Assembly: GCF_014203235.1 (NCBI RefSeq)
Contig: NZ_JACHIN010000009.1
Coordinates: forward strand, 1-64,000
Source: Nonomuraea endophytica
GTDB lineage: Bacteria; Actinomycetota; Actinomycetes; Streptosporangiales; Streptosporangiaceae
DNA length: 64,000 bases
Direction: 5' to 3'
Part shown: one piece after another, positions 31,435 to 41,127 of the stretch
How positions within the stretch are numbered: the stretch's first letter is position 1
Layout: every line of letters begins with the position of its first letter
Translations under genes and position numbers: made by a program
Notes under the pieces: generated by a model
What the model was told of the DNA's origin: nothing
The model's database searches: none
Seen by the model: only the letters and a program-made list of their open reading frames with translations

Positions 31435-32043
31435 ATGGCTAGCAAGCTGATCGTCGGGACGTTCGTGTCGCTGGACGGTGTCATGCAGGGGCCCGGTGGG
31501 GCGACCGAGGATGAGTCCAACGGGTTCACCCGGGGTGGGTGGTTGCCGGCCCATGTCGACCAGGACTTCAACGAGATCATGGGGGATGTTCTCGAGCGGG
31601 CGGACGGGATGCTGCTGGGGCGGAAGTCCTACGACATTCTTGCCTCTTACTGGCCGAACGTGTCGGACGAGGACGGCGGGGCCAAGATCAACAGCATGGC
31701 CAAGTACGTCACCACTCGCTCGCCCAAGGACGTCGACTGGAGCAACAGCCACGTGCTTCAGGGGGAAGCGGCGCAGACGGTGGCTGAGCTCAAGAAGAGC
31801 ACCGACGGGGTGATTCTGGTGCAGGGGAGCAGTGACCTGCTGCGGACGCTCCAGGAGGCTGAGCTGGTGGACGAGTATCACCTGCTGGTCTTCCCCGTGG
31901 TGGTCGGTGAGGGGAAGCGGCTGTTCTCCGAGGGGACGGTGCCCGCCGGGCTCAAGCTGGCCGGGTCGCGGGTGACCAGCACCGGGGTGGTGCATCTGGT
32001 GTACGAGTGGGCCGGGGCGCCGGTCTACGGGACGGTCGCGTAG
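31435..32043 (+). CDS. Dihydrofolate reductase-like (RibD C-terminal) family protein
   Basis: The 202-residue protein has the RibD_C/DHFR fold pattern: SKLIVGTFVSLDGVMQGPGG, DGMLLGRKSYDILASYWP and GVILVQGSSDLLRTLQEAEL, VDEYHLLVFPVVVGEGKRLF. These proteins bind NADPH; most stand-alone actinomycete members have no known substrate and are not the folate enzyme. The ribosome site GAGGGAGCGG precedes ATG 31435. The gene is alone, ended by the palindromic terminator at 32192. Confidence 0.88.
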   Translation: MASKLIVGTFVSLDGVMQGPGGATEDESNGFTRGGWLPAHVDQDFNEIMGDVLERADGMLLGRKSYDILASYWPNVSDEDGGAKINSMAKYVTTRSPKDVDWSNSHVLQGEAAQTVAELKKSTDGVILVQGSSDLLRTLQEAELVDEYHLLVFPVVVGEGKRLFSEGTVPAGLKLAGSRVTSTGVVHLVYEWAGAPVYGTVA

Positions 32044-32191
32044 CCGGGAATGTTCTTGGCAGGGCGGTCGTTACACAACCCGTAGCCGGTGTGTCCAGTG
32101 TCCCAGGGCCTCACCTACCGCCTTCGCGGATTACCGTTCGGCTGGAGCCGCGTTGTGCATTTCGCCGATAGGCGACCTGCGCACCGTCTAC

Positions 32192-32228
32192 TGAAGAAGG
32201 GCCCACGCAATGCGTGGGCCCTTCTTCA
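32192..32228. terminator. Long palindromic bidirectional terminator
   Basis: TGAAGAAGGGCCCACGCA and its exact complement TGCGTGGGCCCTTCTTCA flank a single A: an 18-bp stem that also reads the same way from the other strand. It stands between convergent genes (DHFR-like and BAAT-like hydrolase) and overlaps the last codon of the latter. Confidence 0.85.
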
Positions 32229-32996
32229 TGTCTGGCCGCGAAGTGCTCCGAGGATCTCGGGCCAGGCCTTTCTCCCGAGTTCGGCGTCGGTGCGGGGGGC
32301 TCCGCCGTACACGTAGGAGTCGGACGGCGCGGGGGCGGGCTCGCCGGGGAGGCGCGGGCGGTGGCCGCCCTGCGGGTGGGAGACGAGGCGGACGTCGCGA
32401 CGTCGCGCCAGGGCGTGCGCGAACGTCAGGGACGGCCACATCTGGTCGTCGCCCCCGGCCACGAGGACCACGTCGGCGCGGGAGCGTTCCAGGGGGATGG
32501 CGGACTCGGCGGGAGCCGTCGCGAGGCCGCGTTCGTAGAAGGTACGGAACGAGGTGGGCGGGCCGTCGGTCGGCCATTCGGGCGGACAGGGGGCGAAGGG
32601 GAGCGGGCGGCCGCGCCAGGTCCACGAGGAGCGGTACGGCTCCGCCCCGAAACCGGCCCAGACCACCGAGGACGGCGACAGCGCGACGACGGCCTCCACA
32701 CGGGGTTCCAAGCAGGCGAGGGAGAGAGCCGCCTCGGCGCCCTTGGACAGCCCGAGGACGGTCAGCCGCCGCGCGCCCGCCTCGGCGAGCAGATCCAGCC
32801 CGGCGACGAAGGTCTCCAGCGGAATCTCCCGGATTCCCGGCGTCTGTCCCGGGCCGCCGAACCAGCGGATCGACAGAGCCGTCAGACCGTGTGCGGCCAG
32901 CAGGTCGCATCGGGCGGAGTCGATCCGGCCGCTGGATCCGGCCAGGACGAGGACGCCGACCTCGCCCGCACCGGCCAGGTGACTTTCCATGGTCAT
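32226..32996 (-). CDS. BAAT/acyl-CoA thioesterase-like alpha/beta hydrolase
   Basis: The catalytic triad can be placed: nucleophile Ser in LGLSKGAEAALSLAC, Asp in VLVAGGDDQMWPS and His in HPQGGHRPRLP. The serine elbow and the spacing match the C-terminal domain of bile-acid-CoA:amino acid N-acyltransferase/acyl-CoA thioesterases, of which actinomycetes have stand-alone forms. It probably hydrolyses an acyl thioester or ester. I chose ATG 32996; the more upstream frame lacks a ribosome site. It is divergent from the AlkX-like gene. Confidence 0.8.
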   Translation of the reverse strand: MTMESHLAGAGEVGVLVLAGSSGRIDSARCDLLAAHGLTALSIRWFGGPGQTPGIREIPLETFVAGLDLLAEAGARRLTVLGLSKGAEAALSLACLEPRVEAVVALSPSSVVWAGFGAEPYRSSWTWRGRPLPFAPCPPEWPTDGPPTSFRTFYERGLATAPAESAIPLERSRADVVLVAGGDDQMWPSLTFAHALARRRDVRLVSHPQGGHRPRLPGEPAPAPSDSYVYGGAPRTDAELGRKAWPEILGALRGQT

Positions 32997-33050
32997 GGAT
33001 CTTATGAGGTGGATAGTGTCGGTTCGGGCAGAGAGGACGCGGGCGGGGTC

Positions 33051-34148
33051 ATGAACGTCGAACGAGAGCAGGTCATCGCCTTCCGGCTGCGCCGGCACCA
33101 GCTGGACGAGCGGGGCACGCTGGCAGGTGCCGCGGTCACGGCGCCGCAGAACACGCCGCCGGGTTCGGCGGAGCTCGCGTTGCGGGCCAGGGCCGAGGTG
33201 AGCGCAGCGGAGGTGGGAGCGGCGATCGCCAAGCGGCGCACTCTGGTTCAGACGTGGAGCCTGCGGGGTTCGCCGTGTCTGGTGAGCAGTGCGGAGTTGC
33301 CGCTGTTCACCCGTGGGCTGCTACCCGATGACGAGGAGTCGTGGCGGGCGCAGATGGCCGGGTTCCTGCCGATGCTCGATCAGATGGGCAGGAGCGCCAG
33401 CGCGACGATGGAGCGGGTGATCGAGGCCACCAGGGACGCGCTGGACGGGCGTACGCTCACCAAGCGGGAGCTGGGCAGCGCGCTGGCTCCTCGGCTGCCG
33501 GCGGAGTTCGCGCCGTGGATGGAGCCGGACATGTTCTCGTCGTTCAGCGCCATTCTCACCCGGGCGGCGTCGTTGACGGGGGAGTTCGCGATCGCGCCGC
33601 GGGTGGGCAACGAGGCGTCGCTGATGCGGGTGGATCAGTGGCTGGCCGGGGTGCCGGTGGACAAGGACGCGCGGGCCGGGCTGGTGCGGCGGTATCTGCG
33701 GCTCTACGGGCCCAGTACGGCTGATGACTTCGCCGCCTGGGCTGGGGTCAGCGTCCACTACGCGGCGCGTTCGTGGGCGAGGGTCGCGGGGGAGACGGCC
33801 GCGGTGGGCGCGGGGTTCGTGCTGGGTGAGGATCTGGCCGAGCTCAAGGCGGCCGAGCGGCCCAAGGGGATGCGGTTGCTGCCGCCCTATGAGCCGTTTC
33901 TGCAGATGCGTGATCGGGGCACGCTGGCGCCCGACCCGGGGCTGCGGCCGAGGATCTGGAGGAAGACCGGCAACCCCGGGGTGATCCTGCTGGACGGCGA
34001 GCTGGCGGGGATGTGGCGGCAGCAGAAGAAGGGCGGCAAGCTGGTGATCACGGTCGAGGGGAAGGCCGATCGGGACACGGTCGCGGCCGAGGCCGCGCCC
34101 TATGCCGAGTTCCGGGGGTGCTCGGAGGTTGAGGTCATCCTGGGCTGA
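33051..34148 (+). CDS. Winged-helix DNA-binding protein, AlkX/HTH_42 family
   Basis: The 365-residue protein starts with EREQVIAFRLRRHQLDERG and contains RRTLVQTWSLRGSPCLVS and LLPPYEPFLQMRDR, the pattern of the winged-helix YcaQ/AlkX family. In relatives these are DNA glycosylases for crosslinks or alkylated bases (YcaQ, AlkX, AZL-type self-resistance proteins of Streptomyces). A catalytic Gln-X-Gln or equivalent is not certain here. ATG 33051 was chosen since the longer upstream frame is antisense to the hydrolase. It overlaps the next gene tail to tail by 14 bases. If active it may protect from a DNA-damaging metabolite. Confidence 0.75.
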   Translation: MNVEREQVIAFRLRRHQLDERGTLAGAAVTAPQNTPPGSAELALRARAEVSAAEVGAAIAKRRTLVQTWSLRGSPCLVSSAELPLFTRGLLPDDEESWRAQMAGFLPMLDQMGRSASATMERVIEATRDALDGRTLTKRELGSALAPRLPAEFAPWMEPDMFSSFSAILTRAASLTGEFAIAPRVGNEASLMRVDQWLAGVPVDKDARAGLVRRYLRLYGPSTADDFAAWAGVSVHYAARSWARVAGETAAVGAGFVLGEDLAELKAAERPKGMRLLPPYEPFLQMRDRGTLAPDPGLRPRIWRKTGNPGVILLDGELAGMWRQQKKGGKLVITVEGKADRDTVAAEAAPYAEFRGCSEVEVILG

Positions 34149-35316
34149 CGTACTGGCGGGGGCGGAGCGCGTGCGACCGTAGTGCGGCCAGGGCGGCCAG
34201 GTGGCCGGTGGGCGTCAGCCGTACCACCAACTCGTCGCCGAAGGCGAGGTCGAGCGCGGTGAGCTGTCCGACGAGGTCGGACAGCGGGCGGGAGATGTCC
34301 TCGCGGCCGGTGGCCGGGTGCCAGCCCTCGCCGCCGACGATCTCGGCCACGCGGGTGTTCAGCTCCAGCGGGGACATCACGCTGCCGTCGGCGAGCAGCA
34401 TGAGCGCGGCCTCACGCACCGAGAGGTCGAACTCGTGGTCCACGCGGGAGAGCAGCAGCCCGGTGGCGGTCGCCCACATCTGCTCCGGTGAGCGCAGCAG
34501 GCGCCGGCCCTCCTCGGTGATGGTCAGCTTGGAGCCGTCCCGCAGCAGCGCTCCGAGGTCGTGCTCGGCCACCTCGCGCAGGCGCAGCGCCTCCGGAGAC
34601 GGAGCCAGGCGGAGCGGGAGGCTTTCCGACGAGGCCAGCGTGAGCAGCCGGTGCAGGGCGGGCAGCGGCTGGTGGGGGATGGGGGCATGCAGGCGTACCT
34701 CGAACGGCTGGGCCAGCTCGCGCCTGGCCGGGCCGCGGCCCAGGACCCAGCGGTTGAGGCGCTCGCCGTGCACGCGGTTGAGCCAGCTGTCGCCGCCGAG
34801 TTCGGCGCGCGGCTCGGTGAGCCAGCGGCGGGTGAGCGCGACGCGGTCGATCTCCTCGCCGGACAGGATGGCCAGTTCGAGCGCGGCGGAGCAGGCCACG
34901 TGGGCGCCCAGCTCCTCCGGCCCCATGATCATGCTCCAGCGCAGGTCGGGCACGTCGGGAGGGAGCACGCCCGTGGCTTCGAGCGCCTCCTGGTAGGCGG
35001 TGGTGCCGGCGTCCTCGCCGTCGCGGGCGTAGGTGCGCAGGATCTGGGTGGTCGTGGGGGAGTCGCACAGGGCGGCGTAGCGCTCCAGGCCGCCGAGGGC
35101 CAGGAGTCTGCCGAGCGAGCGGGCCAGCCGCTCGTGGTCGCCGCCCACCTTCAGCGGAAGCGTGTACCAGAGAAACTCGCATACATCGAGCTGGGTCACC
35201 GTCTCCAACGGCTCCCCGCCCGTCAGCCACTCGACTGCGGTCCTGGCATCTTCGGCCAGGTCCGGCTCGGAGCGCTCCATCTCCGTGAGAAGCGCTGTGA
35301 CATCCGGTGCACTCAT
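34135..35316 (-). CDS. Conserved protein of unknown function (393 aa)
   Basis: A soluble, acidic protein starting MSAPDVTALLTEMERSEPDL with no signal or membrane helix. The N-terminal half is helical (AEDARTAVEWLTGGEPLETV, YTLPLKVGGDHERLARSLGR); the C-terminal third has a winged-helix-like stretch (LLRDGSKLTITEEGRRLLRS and a repeat of the pattern LTALDLAFGDELVVRLTPTG). The arrangement resembles the actinomycete plasmid/phage-type pRiA4b-like ORF3 proteins, but I am not certain. It starts at ATG 35316 and stands alone, convergent with the AlkX-like gene. Confidence 0.7.
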   Translation of the reverse strand: MSAPDVTALLTEMERSEPDLAEDARTAVEWLTGGEPLETVTQLDVCEFLWYTLPLKVGGDHERLARSLGRLLALGGLERYAALCDSPTTTQILRTYARDGEDAGTTAYQEALEATGVLPPDVPDLRWSMIMGPEELGAHVACSAALELAILSGEEIDRVALTRRWLTEPRAELGGDSWLNRVHGERLNRWVLGRGPARRELAQPFEVRLHAPIPHQPLPALHRLLTLASSESLPLRLAPSPEALRLREVAEHDLGALLRDGSKLTITEEGRRLLRSPEQMWATATGLLLSRVDHEFDLSVREAALMLLADGSVMSPLELNTRVAEIVGGEGWHPATGREDISRPLSDLVGQLTALDLAFGDELVVRLTPTGHLAALAALRSHALRPRQYVSPG

Positions 35317-35430
35317 GCCTCGAAGTTTGCCGTATGGACCCCAGGCCTGACGATGACCGAATCCGGTGCGTATTGGGTCTTGCACAGTGGCTACCCTATG
35401 AATTCATCCTATTGCGGCTTGTGATGCGGG

Positions 35431-37047
35431 TCAGATCCAGCGTTTGTCGAAGAGCATGCGTGCCTTCCACTCCGCGTAGGGGATCAGATCGGCGGTCAGG
35501 ATGGGGTGCAACCACCAGAAATTCACCAGAGCCAGCAGGGCGAACGCGCCGACCGCGGCGGCCCCGACGGTACGCCGCATCGGCAGCGGACTACCCGGAG
35601 GCGCCGCTGGGCCGATCAGCAGACCGGCACAGAGCGTGATGGCCAGCACCATGAACGGAATCATAGGGATCGCGTAGAACAGGAACATCGTCCGGTTGTC
35701 CGCGATCGCGTAGTAGAACCACGGCAGCCAGCCCACCGCGTACGCCAGAAGCACCGCGCCGGCCCGCCAGTCCCGCGAGGCGACATACCAGGCGATCAAC
35801 GCCACCAGCGCGGCCAGCGCCCCGAACCAGATCACCGGCGTGCCCACGCCGAGCACCGCCTCCGAGCAGTCCTTGACGCCGCAGCCGGTCTGCTTGCCCT
35901 CGTAGTAGAAGGCGACCGGGCGCAGCAGCAGCGGCCACTGCCACGGCTCCGACTGGTAGGGGTGCGTGGACTCCAGGCCGGTGTGGAAGCCGAGCACCTG
36001 CACCTGGTAGGCGAACCACGACTTGGCCGAGTCGATGACGAAGTAGAGCGGCCCCGACGAGGTCGCCTGCGCCCAGTTGCGGCCGTAGCCGTCGGCGCTG
36101 GCGAACCAGCCCGCCCAGGTGGCGACGTACGTGACCGCGGGCACCAGCGCCACCGCGCCCAGCCAGGTGGGCGCGTCCTTGCTGAAGGCCCCCGCGTACG
36201 GCTTGCGCAGCCCGACCGCCCGGCGCGCCCCCATGTCCCAGATCAGGGACATGATCCCGAACGCGATGAGGAAGAAGATGCCCGACCACTTGACCGCGCA
36301 CGCGGCGCCCAGGCACACACCGGCGGCGATCCGCCACGGCCGCCAGCCCAGCCACGGGCCCTCCGGCGTCATCGGCGAGGTCTCGTACCAGTCGACCAGC
36401 CGGCCGCGCATCTTGTCCCGGTCGACCACCAGGCAGGTGAACCCGGCCAGCACCCAGAACATGAGGAAGATGTCCAGCAGTGCGGTGCGCGAGAGCACGA
36501 AGTGCAGGCCGTCGAGGGCCAGCAGCAGTCCGGCGAAGCAGCCGAGCAGCGTCGAACGTGTCATCCGGCGTGCCAGTCGGGCGATGACCAGGATCGACAG
36601 CGTGCCCACGATGGCGGCGGCGACGCGCCAGCCGTACGGGTTCATGCCGAACAGCCACTCGCCGAAGCCGATCATCCATTTGCCGAGCGGCGGGTGCACG
36701 ACGTAGGAAGCGCATTTGTCGAGTGCGTCCTGGGTGCATTTCTGCCAGATGTCGGTGTTGCCGGCGAGCAGCGCCTTGTCGGCGTCCTTGATCGCGACCT
36801 TCTCGACGCCCCAGGTGATCAGCGAGAAGGAGTCCTTGGCGTAATAGGTCTCGTCGAAGACGACGGCCTTCGGATGGCCGAGGTTGACGAAACGCAGCAC
36901 CCCGCCGAACACCGCGATCAGAAGCGGGCCCACCCAGCCCCAGAGCACGCTGCCGCCCATCGGCGGGACCAGCCGGTCACGCACCGATCGCGGCTGCGGC
37001 TCTTTCGGATCGTCCACGGCCTGGTACTGGAAATCGGTCACGGCCAT
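35431..37047 (-). CDS. Protein O-mannosyltransferase (PMT family), copy 1
   Basis: The 538-residue membrane protein has the GT39 signature: acidic FDETYYAKDSFSL in the first outer loop, SYVVHPPLGKWMIGFGEW, and SRTALLDIFLMFWVLAGFTC, with about 11 hydrophobic segments. Actinobacterial Pmt transfers mannose from polyprenyl-phosphate mannose to Ser/Thr of secreted proteins while they pass the Sec channel. The Asp-Glu pair is present, so it should be active. It is divergent from rsmI with 78 bases between, an arrangement known in actinomycetes. A second, similar copy lies on the other side of rsmI. Confidence 0.9.
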   Translation of the reverse strand: MAVTDFQYQAVDDPKEPQPRSVRDRLVPPMGGSVLWGWVGPLLIAVFGGVLRFVNLGHPKAVVFDETYYAKDSFSLITWGVEKVAIKDADKALLAGNTDIWQKCTQDALDKCASYVVHPPLGKWMIGFGEWLFGMNPYGWRVAAAIVGTLSILVIARLARRMTRSTLLGCFAGLLLALDGLHFVLSRTALLDIFLMFWVLAGFTCLVVDRDKMRGRLVDWYETSPMTPEGPWLGWRPWRIAAGVCLGAACAVKWSGIFFLIAFGIMSLIWDMGARRAVGLRKPYAGAFSKDAPTWLGAVALVPAVTYVATWAGWFASADGYGRNWAQATSSGPLYFVIDSAKSWFAYQVQVLGFHTGLESTHPYQSEPWQWPLLLRPVAFYYEGKQTGCGVKDCSEAVLGVGTPVIWFGALAALVALIAWYVASRDWRAGAVLLAYAVGWLPWFYYAIADNRTMFLFYAIPMIPFMVLAITLCAGLLIGPAAPPGSPLPMRRTVGAAAVGAFALLALVNFWWLHPILTADLIPYAEWKARMLFDKRWI

Positions 37048-37125
37048 TCGGACATCGTACGGGCCCCAAGGCGTGGAATAGATAAGAAACACGGTGCAAT
37101 TGGGGTGCCCTGCGACAATGGCCGG

Positions 37126-37974
37126 GTGACACAAGACGGCAAGTTGGTGCTGGCAGGAGCCCCGATCGGGCAAGCGGGAGATGTCTCCCCCCGGCTGAGA
37201 CAGGCGCTCGAGAGCGCGGACGTGATCGCGGCCGAGGACACCAGAAGGCTGCGCAGGCTGGCGCATGACATCGGCGCGGAGATCAGCGGCCGCGTGGTGT
37301 CGTACTACGACGCCAACGAGGCCGGGCGCGCCCAGGAGCTCGTCGAAACGCTCAAGGAGGGCCGCACCGTCGTCGTGATCACCGACGCCGGGATGCCGGG
37401 CGTGTCCGACCCCGGCTACCGCCTGACGCACCTGGCCGTCGAGGCGGGCGTCACGGTCACCGCGCTGCCCGGCCCGTCCGCGGTCACGACCGCGCTGGCG
37501 ATCTCCGGGCTGCCCAGCGACCGCTTCTGCTTCGAGGGCTTCCCGCCGCGCAAGGGCGGCGAGCGGGCGCGCCGCCTGGGCGCGCTGGCCACGGAGGAGC
37601 GCACGATGGTCTTCTTCGAGGCGCCGCACCGCCTGGCCGGCTCACTGGCCGCGATGGCCGCCGCCTTCGGCGACGACCGCCCCGCCGCCGTCTGCCGCGA
37701 GCTCACCAAGACCTATGAGGAGGTACGGCGCGGCGGCCTGGCCGAGCTGGCGGCGTGGGCCGAGGCCGGTGTCAAGGGCGAGATCACGGTCGTCGTGGCC
37801 GGTCACACGGCCGAGGCGGGCGGGCAGGACATCGAGGCGCTCGTCGCCGAGGTCGACCGCAGGGCCGAGGCGGGAACCCAGCGTAAGCAGGCCGTCGCGG
37901 ACGTGGCCAAGGAGGCCGGGATTCCCAAACGAGAGCTGTATGACGCGGTTCACAGGAGATCTCCAACGCCATAG
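37126..37974 (+). CDS. rsmI: 16S rRNA 2'-O-ribose C1402 methyltransferase RsmI
   Basis: LVLAGAPIGQAGDVSPRLRQ, VIAAEDTRRLRRL, VITDAGMPGVSDPGYRL and ALPGPSAVTTALAISGLPSD are diagnostic of the RsmI branch of tetrapyrrole-methylase-fold enzymes. It methylates the ribose of C1402 in 16S rRNA. The C-terminal tail (RKQAVADVAKEAGIPKRELY) is normal. The start is GTG 37126. It ends 10 bases before the second PMT gene, implying an operon. Confidence 0.93.
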   Translation: MTQDGKLVLAGAPIGQAGDVSPRLRQALESADVIAAEDTRRLRRLAHDIGAEISGRVVSYYDANEAGRAQELVETLKEGRTVVVITDAGMPGVSDPGYRLTHLAVEAGVTVTALPGPSAVTTALAISGLPSDRFCFEGFPPRKGGERARRLGALATEERTMVFFEAPHRLAGSLAAMAAAFGDDRPAAVCRELTKTYEEVRRGGLAELAAWAEAGVKGEITVVVAGHTAEAGGQDIEALVAEVDRRAEAGTQRKQAVADVAKEAGIPKRELYDAVHRRSPTP

Positions 37975-37984
37975 GGTGCGCATC

Positions 37985-39556
37985 GTGAAGAACTGGGGGG
38001 TTTCCGCACAGCGGCTGGTTCCGCCAATGCAGGAAGGCGCATTGTGGGGGTGGCTCGGCCCCGTCCTCGTCGCCGCCTTCGGCGCGATCCTGCGGTTCTT
38101 CCGGCTGGGCGAGCCGAAGGCCGTGGTCTTCGACGAGACGTACTACATCAAGGACGCCTTCTCACTCCTCAGGTACGGCGTCGAGCGGACCTTCCTCGGC
38201 GACGCCAAGAACCCCATCGCCGACCAGCGCCTGATCACCGGCAACCTGGACATCTTCAAGAAGTGCGCGGAATCGGCTGAGTGCGCCAGCTACGTCGCGC
38301 ACCCGCCGCTCGGCAAGTGGATGATCGCGGTCGGCGAGTGGATGTTCGGCATGACCCCGTTCGGCTGGCGCTTCATGGCCGCCGTCGTCGGCACGCTGTC
38401 CATCCTGATCCTGGCCCGCGTCACCCGCCGGATGACCCGCTCGACGCTGCTGGGCTGCCTGGCCGGGCTCCTGCTGGCGCTGGACGGGCTGCACCTGGTG
38501 CTCTCGCGCACCGCGCTGCTGGACATCTTCGTGATGTTCTGGGTGCTGGCCGGGTTCGCCTGCCTGGTGACCGACCGGGACCACGCGCGGCGGCGGCTGG
38601 CCGACTGGTACGAGCGCTCGCGGCTGTCGGACCAGGGGCCGCGGCTCGGGAGGCGGCCGTGGCGGCTGGCCGCCGGGATCTGCATGGGCGCGGCCTGCGC
38701 GGTCAAGTGGTCGGGGCTGCCGTTCCTGCTGGCGTTCTTCCTGCTGTCGTTCGTGTGGGACATGGGGGCCAGGCGGGCGGTCGGGCTGCGGCAGCCGTAC
38801 CGGGGAGCCTTCTCGCTTGATCTGGGGCCCGCGATGGCCGCGCTCGCCGCGGCGCCGGCGGCGGTGTTCACGCTCTCGTGGACGGGCTGGTTCGTCTCGG
38901 CGCACGGGTGGGGGCGCAACTGGGAACAGGCGACCTCCTCCGGGCCCGTCTTCTTCGTGCTGGACTCGGTGCGGTCGTGGGTGAAGTACCAGCTCCAGGT
39001 GCTCGGCTACCACACCGGGCTGGTCGAGGGGCATCCCTACCAGTCGAAGCCGTGGGAGTGGCTGGTGCTCAAGCGGCCCGTCTCCTTCCACTACGAGGGC
39101 GACCTGCCGCCGGCCGGGTGCGGGGCCGACAAGTGCTCGCAGGCCGTGCTCGGGGTCGGCACGCCGGCGCTCTGGTACGCGGCGCTGTTCGCGCTCGTCG
39201 CGCTCGTCGTCTGGTACGTGGCCACGCGTGACTGGCGGGCCGGGGCGGTGCTACTGGCGTACGCCGCCGGGTGGCTGCCCTGGGTCTACTACTGGCTGGC
39301 CGACAAGCGCACCATGTACCTCTTCTACATGGTGCCGCTCGTGCCGTTCATGGCCATGGCGCTCGCGCTGGTCGGCGGGCTGGTGCTCGGCAAGCAGGAC
39401 GCACCGCCCATGAGACGGGCCGGGGGCGGCGCCGCCGTCGGGGCGTTCACGCTGGTCGTGCTGATCAACTTCTGGTGGCTCTATCCGGTCCTGTCGTCGG
39501 AGACGATCACGCACGCTCAGTGGTGGGCTCGGATGCTGATGCGCTCGTGGGTGTGA
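37985..39556 (+). CDS. Protein O-mannosyltransferase (PMT family), copy 2
   Basis: The protein shares all blocks with copy 1: FDETYYIKDAFSL, SYVAHPPLGKWMIAVGEW, SRTALLDIFVMFWVLAGFAC, EQATSSGPVFFVLDS. Differences are spread along the length, so this is an old duplicate, not a recent one. The start is taken as GTG 37985; GTG 37976 is also in frame and neither has a strong ribosome site. Its 3' end overlaps the convergent membrane glycosyltransferase by 50 bases. Two PMTs could glycosylate different targets or act as a pair, as eukaryotic PMTs do. Confidence 0.9.
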   Translation: MKNWGVSAQRLVPPMQEGALWGWLGPVLVAAFGAILRFFRLGEPKAVVFDETYYIKDAFSLLRYGVERTFLGDAKNPIADQRLITGNLDIFKKCAESAECASYVAHPPLGKWMIAVGEWMFGMTPFGWRFMAAVVGTLSILILARVTRRMTRSTLLGCLAGLLLALDGLHLVLSRTALLDIFVMFWVLAGFACLVTDRDHARRRLADWYERSRLSDQGPRLGRRPWRLAAGICMGAACAVKWSGLPFLLAFFLLSFVWDMGARRAVGLRQPYRGAFSLDLGPAMAALAAAPAAVFTLSWTGWFVSAHGWGRNWEQATSSGPVFFVLDSVRSWVKYQLQVLGYHTGLVEGHPYQSKPWEWLVLKRPVSFHYEGDLPPAGCGADKCSQAVLGVGTPALWYAALFALVALVVWYVATRDWRAGAVLLAYAAGWLPWVYYWLADKRTMYLFYMVPLVPFMAMALALVGGLVLGKQDAPPMRRAGGGAAVGAFTLVVLINFWWLYPVLSSETITHAQWWARMLMRSWV

Positions 39557-41027
39557 CCTTCCTCTTGACGCCGTTCCGCAGCGTGATCGCCGCCGCCACA
39601 CACGCGAGGGGTACGGCCGGCAGCACGTACCTGTAGTCGAACTCGGCCGTGGCGGCCGGGGCCAGAAGCAGTCCGAACGCCGCCAGCCAGGGCAGCGCCA
39701 CCGGGCCGCCCCAGGTGCGCCAGCGGACGGCCACGCCGTACAGGCCGATCAGGAGGATGCCGCCGAGCATGATGCCGCGCAGGTAGAACACCTTCTGGTA
39801 GCCGCTCATGATGTCGGCCCACGGGCTGACGATGCGGGTCTCCGGCGGGCCCTGCTCGTAGGAGTAGGCGTCGGTGTCGGTACGGCCCTGCGCATAGGAG
39901 GGCCAGGTGGGCAGACGTTTCGGCTTGCCGTTGACGAGCTCGTAATAGGGGCGGAACTCGTACATGTTGTAGGTGGAGGCGTCCGGGAAGCGCGGGCGGC
40001 CCCAGTGGAAGGAGCGCAGGAAGTCGCGGCCCACGACCTGGAGATAGTCGCCGGGCTGGGACAGGATCGCGCGCATGGCGAACTTGCTGGCCGCGTCGTT
40101 CTTGACCGACTCGAACGTCTTGCCGCCCAGGCGGTGCAGCGGCTGGCCGTACTCGGAGCGCCACAGGTACCACTGCGCGTACTCGGGACGCTGGCTCACC
40201 GGCTCCTCGATGCACAGCAGCGCGATGTCGAGTTCCTTGCGCGGATCGATGTTCATCTTCGAGCAGTCGGCGAAGATGGCGGTGCGCATGTAGAGGATGA
40301 GCCCGTCGCTGTTGGTCATCGCGAATTTACCGAAATTTGTGGAGAACCACGCCATGTAGCAAATCACCGGAACCGCGCACGCAGTGATCATCGCGACGAT
40401 CGGCCGCCAGCCCACCCGCTTCACGAGCAGGTACGCCACCACCAGCGCCAGGATCGGCAACCCGATCGAACGCGTCAGCCAGGTCAGCGCCAGCAGCACC
40501 CCCACCAGCGCGCCGATCTTCCACGACATCCGCCGGTGCCACAGCACCAGCGTGATCACGCCCACGACCAGCAGCGTGAACATGGCGTCCGACATGATCA
40601 GCTGCTCGAGCTGGATCTGGTACGCGTCGAACAGCACCGGCGCGGCCGCCAGCGTCGCGCCCCACGTCGGCAGCCCGAACTTGCGCCGGAGCAGCGCGTA
40701 GATCAACACGGCCGTGGCCAGGCCCATGACGTGCTGCGTGAAGGTGACCAGGGCGAAGCTGTGGAACGGCTTCAGCGCCAGCAGCCAGAATCCGTAGCCG
40801 TCCGGCCTGATCGGGTGCGGCCTCGGGTGCAGGGCCACAGAGACGTACTCGTAGGAGTCGTTGAACCACATCGCCGGGCCGTACCCGAGCATGGTCACGA
40901 GCCGCAGCAACCCGCCCACGGCGAGCGCTGCGGCGAACACCCGATGACGGCGCAGGAACGTGCGCAGACGCGCGGTTCGGCCACGGGCGGAGTCGTCCAC
41001 TGGGGTTATCTCCGCGACGCTCACCAT
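39507..41027 (-). CDS. Polytopic membrane glycosyltransferase (GT-C type)
   Basis: About 9-10 hydrophobic segments and an early acidic loop (YGPAMWFNDSYEYVSVALHP) mark a GT-C enzyme using a polyprenyl-phosphate sugar. A large outer domain (about 250-400: SKMNIDPRKELDIALLC, YGQPLHRLGGKTFESV) precedes the last helices (GIMLGGILLIGLYGVAV). No family is certain; it resembles actinomycete proteins of the PMT/ArnT clan. ATG 41027 starts MVSVAEITP. It is divergent from the GT2 gene, 100 bases away, so the two probably work in one pathway. Confidence 0.75.
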   Translation of the reverse strand: MVSVAEITPVDDSARGRTARLRTFLRRHRVFAAALAVGGLLRLVTMLGYGPAMWFNDSYEYVSVALHPRPHPIRPDGYGFWLLALKPFHSFALVTFTQHVMGLATAVLIYALLRRKFGLPTWGATLAAAPVLFDAYQIQLEQLIMSDAMFTLLVVGVITLVLWHRRMSWKIGALVGVLLALTWLTRSIGLPILALVVAYLLVKRVGWRPIVAMITACAVPVICYMAWFSTNFGKFAMTNSDGLILYMRTAIFADCSKMNIDPRKELDIALLCIEEPVSQRPEYAQWYLWRSEYGQPLHRLGGKTFESVKNDAASKFAMRAILSQPGDYLQVVGRDFLRSFHWGRPRFPDASTYNMYEFRPYYELVNGKPKRLPTWPSYAQGRTDTDAYSYEQGPPETRIVSPWADIMSGYQKVFYLRGIMLGGILLIGLYGVAVRWRTWGGPVALPWLAAFGLLLAPAATAEFDYRYVLPAVPLACVAAAITLRNGVKRKVTPTSASASEPTTERA

Positions 41028-41127
41028 GGCAACAAGAATGCCAGGCGTTTTTCGGACTTGACCCGAGCATGGGTGGGCAGACGGCATGATGGTGTGCTGG
41101 ATGTGCCGTGACTGGAAGGGCTACGAC